A DNA stretch of 64,000 bases from positions 36,221 to 100,220 of the forward strand of contig NZ_BMSA01000034.1 in the NCBI RefSeq assembly GCF_014648915.1, in the 5' to 3' direction. Each line of letters opens with the position of its first letter. The stretch's first letter is position 1. Origin of the DNA: Streptomyces phaeofaciens (GTDB lineage Bacteria; Actinomycetota; Actinomycetes; Streptomycetales; Streptomycetaceae). Shown here piece by piece: positions 33,720 through 42,528 of this stretch. The translations under genes and the position numbers were made by a program. Under the pieces are notes generated by a model, which saw only the letters and a program-made list of their open reading frames with translations, was not told where the DNA came from and made no database searches.

Positions 33720-34865
33720 TCAGCAGTCCTTGACGTCCGGCATGCGGTTGTCGGGCGAGCTGATGTAGATGTTGGAGATCCAGCCGCCGTACTGCGGCAG
33801 ATAGGCCCACCAGTCATTGGTGTACGGCGGCACCTCGACCTCCTCCCCCCGCTTCTGACAGCCCACCAACACCTCCACGCCCGAGGGGAGTTGAGTGATC
33901 GGCGCGTCCCCCGTGGACGGGTCGCGACGGACGTTCACATGGTCGCTCCACGTGCCGTACCACCACCCGCCCGGCCGAGCCGCCCCCGGAACGTTCAGCG
34001 AGCGGGTCAGCCGGCCGACGTCCGTGTACGCCTTCCCGTACGACGTCCCGACCGGATGCAGTGTGAACACGGCCACGACGAACCGGTCGCCGGCGCCCAC
34101 CGTCCCCGTGCTGTGCAGCGCGGGCCGCGCGAGGTCCACGCCCGCGGCGGCCGCCGGAGCCGGACTCGCCGTGCGCGACACGGTGGCCGTGCCGCCCGAG
34201 CCGCACGTGCCCTTCTCGTACGAACCCGACCAGCCCTGCTTCACCGCCCATGGCTTCTCGAACGCCCCGGCGATGCCGAAGTGCTGGTCGAAGCGGTCCG
34301 AGGCACAGCGCGTGGACTGACGCAGGTTGCCCATGACGAAGTCGCGCACGGGGCCCGGCGCCGAGTCCAGGACGTAGCGGTAGATCGTCACGGTGTCGCG
34401 CGCCGAGAGCGAGGTGTAGCCCCAGTAGCCCTCGTACCCGGCGGGCGGTGGTGCCGTGTCGCTCAGGCCGAGACGGGCGGCCATGCGGGTGACGATGGCC
34501 GAACCGCCGTTCTGCGACCAGTAGTGGTCGGCCGCGTCGTCGTCGCTGCTGCGCAGCATCGGCTCCAGCAGCGCACGGTCGGCGGCGGGCACGGTGTAGT
34601 CCGGGCCCCGGTTCCACAGGAAGTCCAGCGTCAGCAGCAGTTTGACGACGGAGGCCGACCGGAAGCGGGCGCCGGTGTTGAGCTGCTCGGTGAAGGTACC
34701 GGTCTGCCGGTCGAAGACGGCGACCCCGGCGGTGACGCCGTCGGGCACCTGGACGGACGCGGCGGCACGCGCGGGCCGCCCGGCCGGAGCATCGGCGGCT
34801 GCGGCCCCTGCCACGCTGCCGACCAGCAGCAGCGCGGCGAGGACCGGGAGAAGACGACGCCTCAC
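33720..34865 (-). CDS. Secreted class A beta-lactamase-like serine hydrolase with SH3-like C-domain
   Basis: 381 residues from GTG 34865 (GTGA overlap with the preceding gene). A signal peptide (~1-25, LLPVLAALLLVGSVAGAAAA) is followed by a serine hydrolase domain (~40-280) with the active-site SxxK as SVVK in RSASVVKLLLTLDFL. It also shows the SDDDAADHYW and KQGWSGSYE segments expected of the penicillin-binding fold. A bacterial SH3-like domain follows (~300-375; SDHVNVRRDPSTGD). It could be a cell-wall hydrolase or a regulator rather than a resistance enzyme. Third gene of a secreted-protein operon. Confidence 0.8.
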   Translation of the reverse strand: MRRRLLPVLAALLLVGSVAGAAAADAPAGRPARAAASVQVPDGVTAGVAVFDRQTGTFTEQLNTGARFRSASVVKLLLTLDFLWNRGPDYTVPAADRALLEPMLRSSDDDAADHYWSQNGGSAIVTRMAARLGLSDTAPPPAGYEGYWGYTSLSARDTVTIYRYVLDSAPGPVRDFVMGNLRQSTRCASDRFDQHFGIAGAFEKPWAVKQGWSGSYEKGTCGSGGTATVSRTASPAPAAAAGVDLARPALHSTGTVGAGDRFVVAVFTLHPVGTSYGKAYTDVGRLTRSLNVPGAARPGGWWYGTWSDHVNVRRDPSTGDAPITQLPSGVEVLVGCQKRGEEVEVPPYTNDWWAYLPQYGGWISNIYISSPDNRMPDVKDC

Positions 34866-35233
34866 TGGTAGTGCTCCCTCAGCAGGATCGAGTTGATCGG
34901 CGTGAGGTCGACGTAGAAGCCTTCCTGCGGGCCGATGGTGAAGTGGCAGTCCGTGTCGACGGAATCGCACGTCTCGGCCAGGGCGCCGTCGTACTGGTTG
35001 TTGAGGACCCAGTGGTTGCCGTACTGGTTGTAGATGGGGTGGAACCCGTAGGAGTAGAAGATGTGGCTCGGGCTGACGGCGGGGTTCTGGTTCTGCGGGT
35101 AGATGCAGACGGCGCCGTACGGGCAGCCCGCCCACGAGCCGTCGTCCGCCTTGGCCTGGGCCTGGGTGGTGCCGGTCAGGACGGCGACGGTGGTGAGGGC
35201 GAGCGCGGCGGCGCCGCGCAGGAGTCTGCGCAT
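34862..35233 (-). CDS. Secreted peptidase-inhibitor family I36-like protein
   Basis: 123 residues; signal peptide to the TQAQA region (~27), then a small disulfide-bearing domain: CPYGAVCIYPQNQNP, two more cysteines in ETCDSVDTDC, and the terminal PINSILLREHYQ. The pattern resembles the Streptomyces I36 metalloproteinase-inhibitor (SMPI-like, crystallin-fold) family. Inhibitory activity is a family-based guess. AAAGG precedes the ATG at 35233. It is translationally coupled to the serine hydrolase gene downstream. Confidence 0.72.
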   Translation of the reverse strand: MRRLLRGAAALALTTVAVLTGTTQAQAKADDGSWAGCPYGAVCIYPQNQNPAVSPSHIFYSYGFHPIYNQYGNHWVLNNQYDGALAETCDSVDTDCHFTIGPQEGFYVDLTPINSILLREHYQ

Positions 35234-35286
35234 GGTCGTGCCTTTCACTGGGAGCGGTGCGAAGCGGGGATGGCGAGCGGGGTGGT

Positions 35287-35772
35287 CTACCACCAGTCCG
35301 AGCAGTGGACCCGGCCGTCGGAGATCAGCGAGCCGCAGACCCGGAACTGGTACTGGGGGTCGGTGCTGGTGCGCCGGAACGGCGTGGTCAGGCTCTGCCC
35401 GGCGGACCGCACGGTGAAGGGCCCGCACTGGAGCCAGGGGGACACGGCGCCGTCGTGGTCCCAGCCGGTCGCACGCCAGTCCATCCAGACGTTGTCACCG
35501 GGCCGGGTCTGCCCACTGATCTTGCCGAAGGCGATCTGCTGGCCGACGTAGGCGCCCTTCTCGAGCGTGAAGTGAACGTTGCCGAGGTCGAAGCTGCGCG
35601 GCTTGACGGTGTCGCCCTCGGCGTTGTCGGGGTGATCGCGGAAACCGTTCCTGCCGCCCTCGCAGTCGGCGGCCGAGGCCTGCGCGGGCTGCGCGGGCTG
35701 GGCGAGTACGACGCCGGTGGCGAGCGCGCACAGGGCGGCGGCCGTGGCGAGTGTGGAGCGGAGCAGGCGCAT
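35287..35772 (-). CDS. Secreted protein of unknown function, 161 aa
   Basis: ATG 35772 with AGGAAGAG upstream. The signal peptide reaches QPAQASA (~33). The mature part has three cysteines, is beta-strand-like and aromatic-rich (GWDHDGAVSPWLQCGPF, YQFRVCGSLISDGRVHCSDWW), and contains an NVHFTLEKGAYVGQQ strand pair. Family not recognised. It is the first gene of the three-gene secreted operon, 53 bases upstream of the I36-like gene. Confidence 0.75.
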   Translation of the reverse strand: MRLLRSTLATAAALCALATGVVLAQPAQPAQASAADCEGGRNGFRDHPDNAEGDTVKPRSFDLGNVHFTLEKGAYVGQQIAFGKISGQTRPGDNVWMDWRATGWDHDGAVSPWLQCGPFTVRSAGQSLTTPFRRTSTDPQYQFRVCGSLISDGRVHCSDWW

Positions 35773-36119
35773 GAAAGCCGTCTCTTCCTGTCGGTGGAGG
35801 GTGCCCCGAGGTGCGGTGCGGTGTGGTGCGGCCGGGGCCTGGAAGACGACTCGAACCCTAGGGACAGGACCGGTGCCGGCGGTCCTGACGAATGTCAGGG
35901 TGTCGGCCGCGCGGGGCCTTCGCCACGGCTCCGACGACCCGCCGAGCCGGCAATTGACTGTTCGAACGGCGCCGCTTCTTCGCACTCGCGGGCGGACCGT
36001 ATCGATCATCAATGGTCAACTCCCCCTGTTTATCGGGACATGCGTCGGAGAGCTGATCGCCAGGTGGTACCCAGGGCGGGCACCCGACGTCGAACGGTGC
36101 CTGCTGGGGGGAGTCCAGA
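35773..36119. other. Divergent intergenic region
   Basis: About 350 bases between the secreted operon and the second kinase gene. TTGACT (35954-35959) followed by the palindrome GTTCGAAC (35960-35967) could be part of the kinase promoter. A short AT-richer block follows (35997-36033). No RNA gene was recognised. Confidence 0.4.
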
Positions 36120-38477
36120 ATGGAAGTCAAGCCGCTCCTTGCGGATGACCCGTCCGAACTGCACGGTTACAGCCTGCGAGGCAGGATCGGGCAGGGCGGG
36201 ATGGGTGTGGTCTACCTGGCGCGGGACCAGGCGGGCCACGAGGTCGCGGTGAAGACGATTCTTCCGTCGCGGGCGGCTCACGAGGAGTTCCAGAAGCGCT
36301 TCGCGCGCGAGACACGCATCCTTCAGACGCTCCGCGATCCTCGTATCGTCGCCGTCCTCGCCGCGTTTCCGGGACCGGACAGTCCGTGCCTGGTCACCGA
36401 GTACGTACCCGGCCCCACCCTGGAGGACCGGCTGGGCGAAGGCACGCCCCTGCCTCCCGACGCGGTGCGCAAGCTGGCGCTCGACCTGGCCGGAGCGCTG
36501 GAGGCCGCCCACTCACGCGGTGTGGTCCATCGCGACCTCAAACCGTCCAACGTGCTGCTCGGCCCACAGGGCACCAAGGTCATCGACTTCGGGATCGCCC
36601 GGTTCGTCGACGGGGAGAGGCTCACGGAGACGGGGCACGTCCTCGGCACCCTGCCGTATCTGGCGCCCGAGCGGCTCAGGCCGGGCGGCCCTCCCGCATG
36701 GCCCCCGACCGACGTCTGGGCCTGGGCTCTGACCGTCGGCTTCGCCGCGCGCGGGCGGGGCTGCTTCGCGGTGCCGGACGAGGTCCGCCCGTACCCCGCC
36801 GAGGACGACGTTCCCGATCTCGACGGCGTACCGCACGACCTGGTCCCGCTGCTCAGGGCCGCGCTGGACCGGGACCCGGCCAAGAGGCCCACGAGCAGGG
36901 ATCTGGTGAACACCTTGCGTCCCCTCGTCGAGCCGCCCCCGGTGCGACGGTCGCGGTCGCGGCCGCGACCCCGGGGGTGGCGGTGGCGGGCGGTGAGCGC
37001 CACGGCGGCCGCGGCGGTACTCGTCCCCGGCGTGATCGTCGGCTTGATGCACATCCCGTCAGGCCCATCGCACGACGACGAAGGGAAACGCGTAGCCGCG
37101 TGCGCCGGCGGACTGACCCGTACCGGCTCCGAGTGTGTCGGCGTCGCCGATCCGGTCGTCCCCGCCGGCACGTTCGGCCCCGAACTGAGCGGGATCGTGG
37201 GGAAGATCGCTCAGGAGAACCGGCGCGTGGCCGAGGAGTCCGCCCGGGACAAGCGCAAACCGTTCGTCAAGGTCGCACTCGTGATGCCGTACTCCGCGAA
37301 CGACAGCAGCCCCATGGCGTGGCAGGCCATCAGGGAGAGCCTCGACGGCGCCTACACCGCCCAGTGCCGCGCGAACGGCTGCCCGGGCCTGAAGAGCCGC
37401 AAGGCGACGGGCCTGCCCGGAGGGGTCCCCGGTGTGCAGCTGCTCCTGGCCAACGAGGGCAGCGAGCAGCAGCACTGGAAGGCCGTCGCGGACCGTCTGG
37501 CCACGATGACGACCGGCAGTCATCCGGTGGTCGCGGCCGCCGGTCTCGGAGTGAGCCTGCCGGAGACGCAGCGGCTCGCGGACCGGCTGTCCGCGCTGAA
37601 GATCCCCGCTGTGGGCGGACCGTTGACGGCGACCAGCCTTGAATCCCCCTACCTGTTCAAGACCTCGCCCTCGAACCTGGAGCACATCAGCGCGGTACGG
37701 AAGCACCTCGAGGGCACGAACGGCGGCGAACAGCGAGGATTCCTCGTCTACGACACCAACGACGACCTCTATGTGCAGACCCTTCGCGACGCGTTCGACC
37801 AGGAGTTCAAGGACGCCATCGGCAAGCGCCGTACCGGCTACGTGGGGTCGACCAAGGATCACGTGGTCCCCAAGCTCTTCGGGCAGGCCGTACAGAACAT
37901 CTGCTACTCGAAATCGGAACTCGTCTTCTACGCCGGCCGGGACAACGACTTCCCCGACTTCGTCAAGGCGCTCGCCGATCGCGGGCTGTGCAGCCAGGCG
38001 GCCGGCGACCTGCGTCCGATCACGGTCGTCACCTGCTGGTCGGGGCGCTCGGCCTTCAGCGGGAACCCGGCCCGGGTGACGGATCTCGTCCGGGACCGGA
38101 TCACCGTGGTCGACGTGTCCGTACTGAGCCCGGAGACCTGGAAGAAGGGAACCGACAATCCGCCGGGCTTCGACTCGTTCCGTTCCGGTTTCGAGGAACT
38201 GGGCTTCACCGACAAGGAACTCGGCGACGGGTACGCCATCATGAACCACGATGCCGTGCTCACGGTGGCATGGGCCGCCGAGTCCTTCGCCAACCAGAGC
38301 GGGGGCGCCGTACCCGGCCCCCAGGACATGTACAACCAGATCATCAATCTGCACGCGAGCAACTGGGTGGCCGCCGCCAGCGGAAACCTCGAGTTCTTCG
38401 ACCCCCGGTACCCGCCGCACGGCTGGGCCGGGGGAGCGCGGCTCACCATCAGCGAATTCGGCCGGCCCCGGTCGTGA
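36120..38477 (+). CDS. Ser/Thr protein kinase with extracytoplasmic substrate-binding-protein-like sensor
   Basis: 785 residues, ATG 36120 after a G-rich ribosome binding site. Kinase domain ~15-270: GQGGMGVVYLA loop, AVKTILP lysine, HRDLKPSNVLL, DFG in VIDFGIARF, and LAPER. An Arg/Pro-rich linker leads to one membrane helix (~298-318). The outer part (~375-785) resembles a type I periplasmic binding protein/ANP-receptor fold: VKVALVMPYSAND, VVAAAGLGVSLPETQ, AVGGPLTATSLES, GFLVYDTNDD, LVFYAGRD. It should sense a small extracellular ligand and phosphorylate intracellular targets. Single gene; tRNA-Trp follows. Confidence 0.92.
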   Translation: MEVKPLLADDPSELHGYSLRGRIGQGGMGVVYLARDQAGHEVAVKTILPSRAAHEEFQKRFARETRILQTLRDPRIVAVLAAFPGPDSPCLVTEYVPGPTLEDRLGEGTPLPPDAVRKLALDLAGALEAAHSRGVVHRDLKPSNVLLGPQGTKVIDFGIARFVDGERLTETGHVLGTLPYLAPERLRPGGPPAWPPTDVWAWALTVGFAARGRGCFAVPDEVRPYPAEDDVPDLDGVPHDLVPLLRAALDRDPAKRPTSRDLVNTLRPLVEPPPVRRSRSRPRPRGWRWRAVSATAAAAVLVPGVIVGLMHIPSGPSHDDEGKRVAACAGGLTRTGSECVGVADPVVPAGTFGPELSGIVGKIAQENRRVAEESARDKRKPFVKVALVMPYSANDSSPMAWQAIRESLDGAYTAQCRANGCPGLKSRKATGLPGGVPGVQLLLANEGSEQQHWKAVADRLATMTTGSHPVVAAAGLGVSLPETQRLADRLSALKIPAVGGPLTATSLESPYLFKTSPSNLEHISAVRKHLEGTNGGEQRGFLVYDTNDDLYVQTLRDAFDQEFKDAIGKRRTGYVGSTKDHVVPKLFGQAVQNICYSKSELVFYAGRDNDFPDFVKALADRGLCSQAAGDLRPITVVTCWSGRSAFSGNPARVTDLVRDRITVVDVSVLSPETWKKGTDNPPGFDSFRSGFEELGFTDKELGDGYAIMNHDAVLTVAWAAESFANQSGGAVPGPQDMYNQIINLHASNWVAAASGNLEFFDPRYPPHGWAGGARLTISEFGRPRS

Positions 38478-38560
38478 GGTCCACCACGGCCGACTTGGCA
38501 GGCCGGCGGAGAAATCCCGTGGAGACGGATCTGCTGGTCATGCCAGGCTGGACCCACCCA

Positions 38561-38636
38561 AGGGGTGTAGCTCAGAGGCCAGAGCGCCGGTCTCCAAAAC
38601 CGGATGCCGCAGGTTCGACTCCTGCCACCCCTGCCA
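38561..38636 (+). tRNA. tRNA-Trp (anticodon CCA)
   Basis: Complete cloverleaf: acceptor AGGGGTG/CACCCCT, D stem GCTC/GAGC, anticodon stem CCGGT/ACCGG with loop CTCCAAA (anticodon at 38594-38596, U33 present), T arm GCAGG-TTCGACT-CCTGC, discriminator G and encoded CCA. Its usual neighbours secE/nusG are absent, so this may be an additional copy. Confidence 0.93.
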
Positions 38637-38805
38637 CCGCACCCCCATCGGCGTGCGGGTCTGGATCAAGGCACACCGCACACCTGCCGATGCACCGGGC
38701 GAGGCGGTCGACGAGTTCGAAGCCTGGTGCCGTCGCGGCGATGAGTCCGCCGACGTCCACAGGTCTACCTGCCGACCGGGACAACCAACTCATCGGGAGT
38801 AAGCC

Positions 38806-39450
38806 ATGGGCCTGATCCACATCGAGCTGTTCACGACCCTCGACCTTGTCGGGCAGGCGCCCGGCGGCCCCGACGAGGACCCGGTGGGGTTCCCGTTCGG
38901 CGGCTGGCAGGCGCCCTTGCTGGACGAGGTCTCCGGGGCGCAGGTCGGCGCCGCGTACGAGGACACGGACGCCCTCCTGCTCGGCCGGCGGACGTACGAC
39001 CTCTTCGCCGCCTACTGGCCGCACCAGAAGGGAGGCCAGGACAACGAGATCGCCACGCTCTTCAACAGCGTCCCGAAGTACGTGGCCTCCCGCGGCAGGC
39101 CCGACCTCTCCTGGGCCGGGTCCACGCAGCTCGGCCCGGATCTGGCCGACGCGGTGCGCGAGATCCGCGACCGGCACGAGCATGTGAAGGTCGTCGGAAG
39201 CCTGAACCTGGTGCAGACCCTCCTGCGCGAGAAGCTCTTCGACCGTCTCGACCTCTGGGTCCACCCGATCATGCTCGGCGTCGGGAAGAAGGTGTTCGAC
39301 GGCGGTGCGGTGCCCACGAACATCACTCTCCTCGAGCCGCCGGTGGCCGGCCCGAAGGGCACCGTGTACCTGCGCTACGGGCTCGCCGACGGCACGCCCG
39401 CGACGGGGGACATGAGCGCACCCGATCGCGGTGTCGGGAGCGACGACTGA
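38806..39450 (+). CDS. Dihydrofolate reductase-like (RibD C-terminal) family protein
   Basis: 214 residues, ATG 38806 with GGGAG upstream. It matches the RibD_C/DHFR-like fold of small NADPH-dependent reductases: MGLIHIELFTTLDLVGQAPGG start, the DALLLGRRTYDLFAAYWP segment, VKVVGSLNLVQTLL, DRLDLWVHPIMLG and the closing LEPPVAGPKGTVYLRY. It probably uses NADPH, but the substrate is unknown; true folate reduction should not be assumed. Confidence 0.88.
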   Translation: MGLIHIELFTTLDLVGQAPGGPDEDPVGFPFGGWQAPLLDEVSGAQVGAAYEDTDALLLGRRTYDLFAAYWPHQKGGQDNEIATLFNSVPKYVASRGRPDLSWAGSTQLGPDLADAVREIRDRHEHVKVVGSLNLVQTLLREKLFDRLDLWVHPIMLGVGKKVFDGGAVPTNITLLEPPVAGPKGTVYLRYGLADGTPATGDMSAPDRGVGSDD

Positions 39451-39657
39451 GGGCCCGGGCGGGCGCCGGCCGCGATCCGGCGGATGCACCTGCCTCTCGA
39501 CACGGTGGCGCCGCCGCTCGATATTGCGTTGGCGTTCGAGCGGCGGCACACGGCACAGTGACTGGGCTGTGGACGCGTTCCGTGCGGTCGGTCTGGCAGC
39601 GCCGCTCGGAATCCTGATCACCGTGGTGCACCGCCGACCGTTCAACGGGAGCCTGTT

Positions 39658-40089
39658 GTGAGCGAACGCGACGTCGTACTCAACGAACTCGCCCAGGGAC
39701 TGCGCCCGATGGCACAGGGCGTCGAGTGGTTCGACGGTCTGGGACAGGATGAGCAGTCCGAGGTACTGGTCTTCCTGCGCCACCACTGCATCCAGGCCCG
39801 CGCCGTCGCCGAGGACGGACCGGAGAGCATCCGCCGTGCCGGGCTGCGTCCGACGCACACGCCCGCGGTATTGATCACCCGAGGCCGGATCGACCAGCAA
39901 CTGGGGAAGATCGCCGGCCTCACCCCGGTCGACGAGCGCCGCAAGGCGTTCCGGCTGCTGATCGCCGTACTCGCGATCGCGGACGGACGGCGCCGCGAGC
40001 GCTTCTGCTCCGGCGGCTGCGGTCACTGGTGGCACGCGTTGCCCGCCGCTGGTCCCGGCCGCCCCATCGGACCGGACGGCATCTCGTGA
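39658..40089 (+). CDS. DUF5958 family protein
   Basis: 143 residues from GTG 39658 (GGGAG upstream). A helical small protein with the NELAQGLRPMAQGVEWFDGL opening, LRHHCIQARAV, and the tail motif FRLLIAVLAIADGRRR followed by CSGGCGHWWH, which has two cysteines and two histidines and could bind metal. This pattern fits DUF5958, common in streptomycetes and of unknown role. It is not linked to the flanking enzymes. Confidence 0.75.
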   Translation: MSERDVVLNELAQGLRPMAQGVEWFDGLGQDEQSEVLVFLRHHCIQARAVAEDGPESIRRAGLRPTHTPAVLITRGRIDQQLGKIAGLTPVDERRKAFRLLIAVLAIADGRRRERFCSGGCGHWWHALPAAGPGRPIGPDGIS

Positions 40090-40181
40090 ACTCCTCCTGG
40101 GCGGGCTGAATCGAGAACACCCGCGGTGGACACACCGAGCACTTCGATGCCGCGGCGGAGCCGGCGCATAGGATCGCCGGC

Positions 40182-40922
40182 ATGGCCCTGCGACCCGCTC
40201 ACGTGATCATCAAGGCTGTCGACGCCTCGACGGTCGGCCGGTTCTGGGCGGAGGCCCTCGGCTGGAGTGCCTACAGCCCCGGCGCGACCACCTATGTCGG
40301 ACCCGCCGGTGGCCTCGTCTGGCCGGACCCGGTCGTCGTGGGCCTCGACGTCGTTCCCGTCCCGGAGCCCAAGACCGCGACGAAGAACCGGGTGCATCTC
40401 GATCTCGCCACCACCTCCGAGGCCCATCAGGCGGAGTTGGTCGCGCGCCTGAAGGCTCTCGGGGCGACGCCCGCCCAGGTGGGGCAGGGTCAGGTGCCGT
40501 GGACGGTCCTCGCCGACCCGGAGGGCAACGAGTTCTGCGTGCTGGAGCCTCGGGAGGTCTACCGGGACACCGGGCCGATCGCCGCGATGGTGGTCGACTG
40601 CATGGATCCGTGGGCGATGGCCCGGTTCTGGGGTGCGGCGATGGACTGGACCCTGCACGAGGTGTCCGACGATCATGCGACGCTGCGCTCCGCCAAGGGC
40701 GTCGGCCCGTATCTCGAGTTCCTCCGCACGCCCGACGTGCAGACCGTGCCGGACCGCGTCCATCTCGACCTGCTGCCGTACCCCGGTGACGACAAGGCGG
40801 CGGAGGTGGCCCGGCTGAGGGCCCTCGGCGCGACCGCCCTCGACGTCGGCCAGGGCGACGTCCCGTGGACGTGTCTGGCCGACCCGGAGGGCCACGAGTT
40901 CTGTGTCCTCGCCCCGTCCTGA
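40182..40922 (+). CDS. Two-domain VOC family protein
   Basis: 246 residues consisting of two tandem glyoxalase-like domains (~5-120 and ~130-246). Each contains a WAEALGW or WGAAMDW first helix, a NRVHLDL or DRVHLDL strand, and an ADPEGNEFCVL or ADPEGHEFCVL closing strand. The near-identity of these motifs points to an internal duplication. Substrate unknown; related proteins act in detoxification. The gene ends 35 bases before a strong terminator. Confidence 0.87.
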   Translation: MALRPAHVIIKAVDASTVGRFWAEALGWSAYSPGATTYVGPAGGLVWPDPVVVGLDVVPVPEPKTATKNRVHLDLATTSEAHQAELVARLKALGATPAQVGQGQVPWTVLADPEGNEFCVLEPREVYRDTGPIAAMVVDCMDPWAMARFWGAAMDWTLHEVSDDHATLRSAKGVGPYLEFLRTPDVQTVPDRVHLDLLPYPGDDKAAEVARLRALGATALDVGQGDVPWTCLADPEGHEFCVLAPS

Positions 40923-40957
40923 CGGGGAGTCGGTTGTCGAGTGCGGGGCGTGCGCCC

Positions 40958-40992
40958 GAGGGGGCCGGGATCGCTGGGATCCCGGCCCCCTC
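40958..40992. terminator. Bidirectional terminator
   Basis: A perfect 15-bp stem, GAGGGGGCCGGGATC/GATCCCGGCCCCCTC with a 5-base loop, between the convergent VOC and SRPBCC genes. Confidence 0.85.
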
Positions 40993-41013
40993 GTCGGCTG
41001 TCGCCCCGCCCGG

Positions 41014-41427
41014 TCAGGCGCCGAGCCTCTCCGCCAGGGCGGCCAGGCCGTCCCGGTAGATGCCCTCGAAGAGGGCGGTCGCCTCGGCGTCGGTGACACC
41101 GTCCGGAGTGAACGTGCCCGACCACTCCACCCGGGATCCGTCGACGCCGCGGTCGACGACCTGGAGCGTCGAGCGGTAGCCCGTGACGGGGAAGGGGGCC
41201 CGCGTGATCGAGTAGGTGTAAGCGCGGGCCGTCTCGTCGAAGGCTTCGAGGCGTTCGACGATGACCCCGCCCTCGGCGTTCGTCAGCGTGCGCAGCCGGC
41301 CGCCCTCGCCCGGCACGCTCTCGGTGATGTACGGCAGCCAGTCGGGCAGCGAGCCGAAGCCGCCGATGAGCTGCCAGACCCGGTCGGCGGGCCACGGCAC
41401 GTCGAGGGTGACGCGGGCGGCGGTCAC
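41014..41427 (-). CDS. SRPBCC (polyketide cyclase-like) family protein
   Basis: 137 residues with the START/Bet v 1 fold pattern: VTLDVPWPADRVWQLIGGFGSLPDWLPYI at the N-terminus, ending in EATALFEGIYRDGLAALAERLG, the long C-terminal helix. A hydrophobic ligand cavity is expected. It is the last gene of the MarR-linked operon and overlaps the aldo/keto reductase stop by 4 bases (ATGA), implying joint synthesis. Confidence 0.86.
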   Translation of the reverse strand: MTAARVTLDVPWPADRVWQLIGGFGSLPDWLPYITESVPGEGGRLRTLTNAEGGVIVERLEAFDETARAYTYSITRAPFPVTGYRSTLQVVDRGVDGSRVEWSGTFTPDGVTDAEATALFEGIYRDGLAALAERLGA

Positions 41428-42443
41428 GCCGCGTCCTTCACGGGGACCGGCGCGTCGTGCGCGATGATCCTCTGCTCGCGCAGCGACTTCCAGAAGCCGT
41501 ACGGGACGTCCTCGGCGAGCGCGGAGAGGTCCTCGGCGATACGACTGGGCCGGGTCGCGCCGGGGATGACCGCGGCGACGGCCGGGTGGGCCAGCACGAA
41601 CTGGAGGGCGGCGGACTTGATGCCGATGCCGTGCTCCTGCGCGAGCGCCTTGATCCGGCCGACCTTGTCGACGATGTGGGCCGGCGCCTCGGCGTACTCG
41701 AAGTGGCTGCCGCCGGCCAGGATGCCGGAGCTGTAGGGGCCGCCGACGACGATGTCGACGCCGCGCTCGGCCGCGGCGGGCAGCAGGCGCTGGAGGGCGC
41801 GGGAGTGGTCGAGCAGCGTGTAGCGGCCGGCCAGCAGGAACGCGTCGGGGCGCGGCTCATCCAGGTCGAGCGTCATCTCCAGCGGCTCGACCTTGTTGAC
41901 GCCGAGGCCCCAGGCCGCGATGACGCCCTCCTCGCGCAGCCGGGTCAGAGCGCGGAACGCACCGGTGCGGGCGCTCTCGTACACGCCGACCCAGTCGTCG
42001 CCGTAGAAGTCCTGGGCGACGTCGTGGACCCAGACGATGTCGAGGCGGTCCGTCCGCAGGCGTTCGAGGCTGTCCTCGACGGAGCGCAGCGTCGCGTCGG
42101 CGCTGTAGTCGTTGACCATCCTGTGGGGAAGGCCGTGCTCGAACAGGGCGCCCTTCTCCCCGAGTTCACGGCTCGCGGGGTCCTCGACCTCGTCGAGGAC
42201 GAGCCGGCCGACCTTGGTGGACAGGACGTACGCGTCGCGGGGCTTGTCGGCGAGGACGTCGCCGAGCCGGAGCTCCGCCAGGCCCGCACCGTAGAGGGGC
42301 GCGGTGTCGAAGTAGCGGATGCCCTGGTCCCAGGCGGCCTGCACGGTGGCGGCGGCCTCCTCGTCGGGGATGGCGCGGAACATGTTGCCGAGCGGCGCGG
42401 TGCCGAAGCCGATGCGGCCCGGCAGCAGTGAGCGGATGCTCAT
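41424..42443 (-). CDS. Aldo/keto reductase (aldose-dehydrogenase-like)
   Basis: 339 residues, ATG 42443 with GAGG upstream. The TIM-barrel catalytic tetrad is visible: Asp and Tyr in FDTAPLYGAG, Lys in LSTKVGRL, His in WVHDVAQD. Length and the RIGFGTAPLGNMF start fit the D-threo-aldose/L-fucose dehydrogenase or pyridoxal dehydrogenase branch. NAD(P)-dependent and cytoplasmic. Second enzyme in the operon behind the MFS transporter. Confidence 0.9.
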   Translation of the reverse strand: MSIRSLLPGRIGFGTAPLGNMFRAIPDEEAAATVQAAWDQGIRYFDTAPLYGAGLAELRLGDVLADKPRDAYVLSTKVGRLVLDEVEDPASRELGEKGALFEHGLPHRMVNDYSADATLRSVEDSLERLRTDRLDIVWVHDVAQDFYGDDWVGVYESARTGAFRALTRLREEGVIAAWGLGVNKVEPLEMTLDLDEPRPDAFLLAGRYTLLDHSRALQRLLPAAAERGVDIVVGGPYSSGILAGGSHFEYAEAPAHIVDKVGRIKALAQEHGIGIKSAALQFVLAHPAVAAVIPGATRPSRIAEDLSALAEDVPYGFWKSLREQRIIAHDAPVPVKDAA

Positions 42444-42528
42444 GGTGGTGCCTCAATCTGTACTGCGTGGAGGTGGTGGTACGAAGTGCGGTGCGGGGAA
42501 GGCCGTTGGTGGAGGCCGGTCCTGTCGG

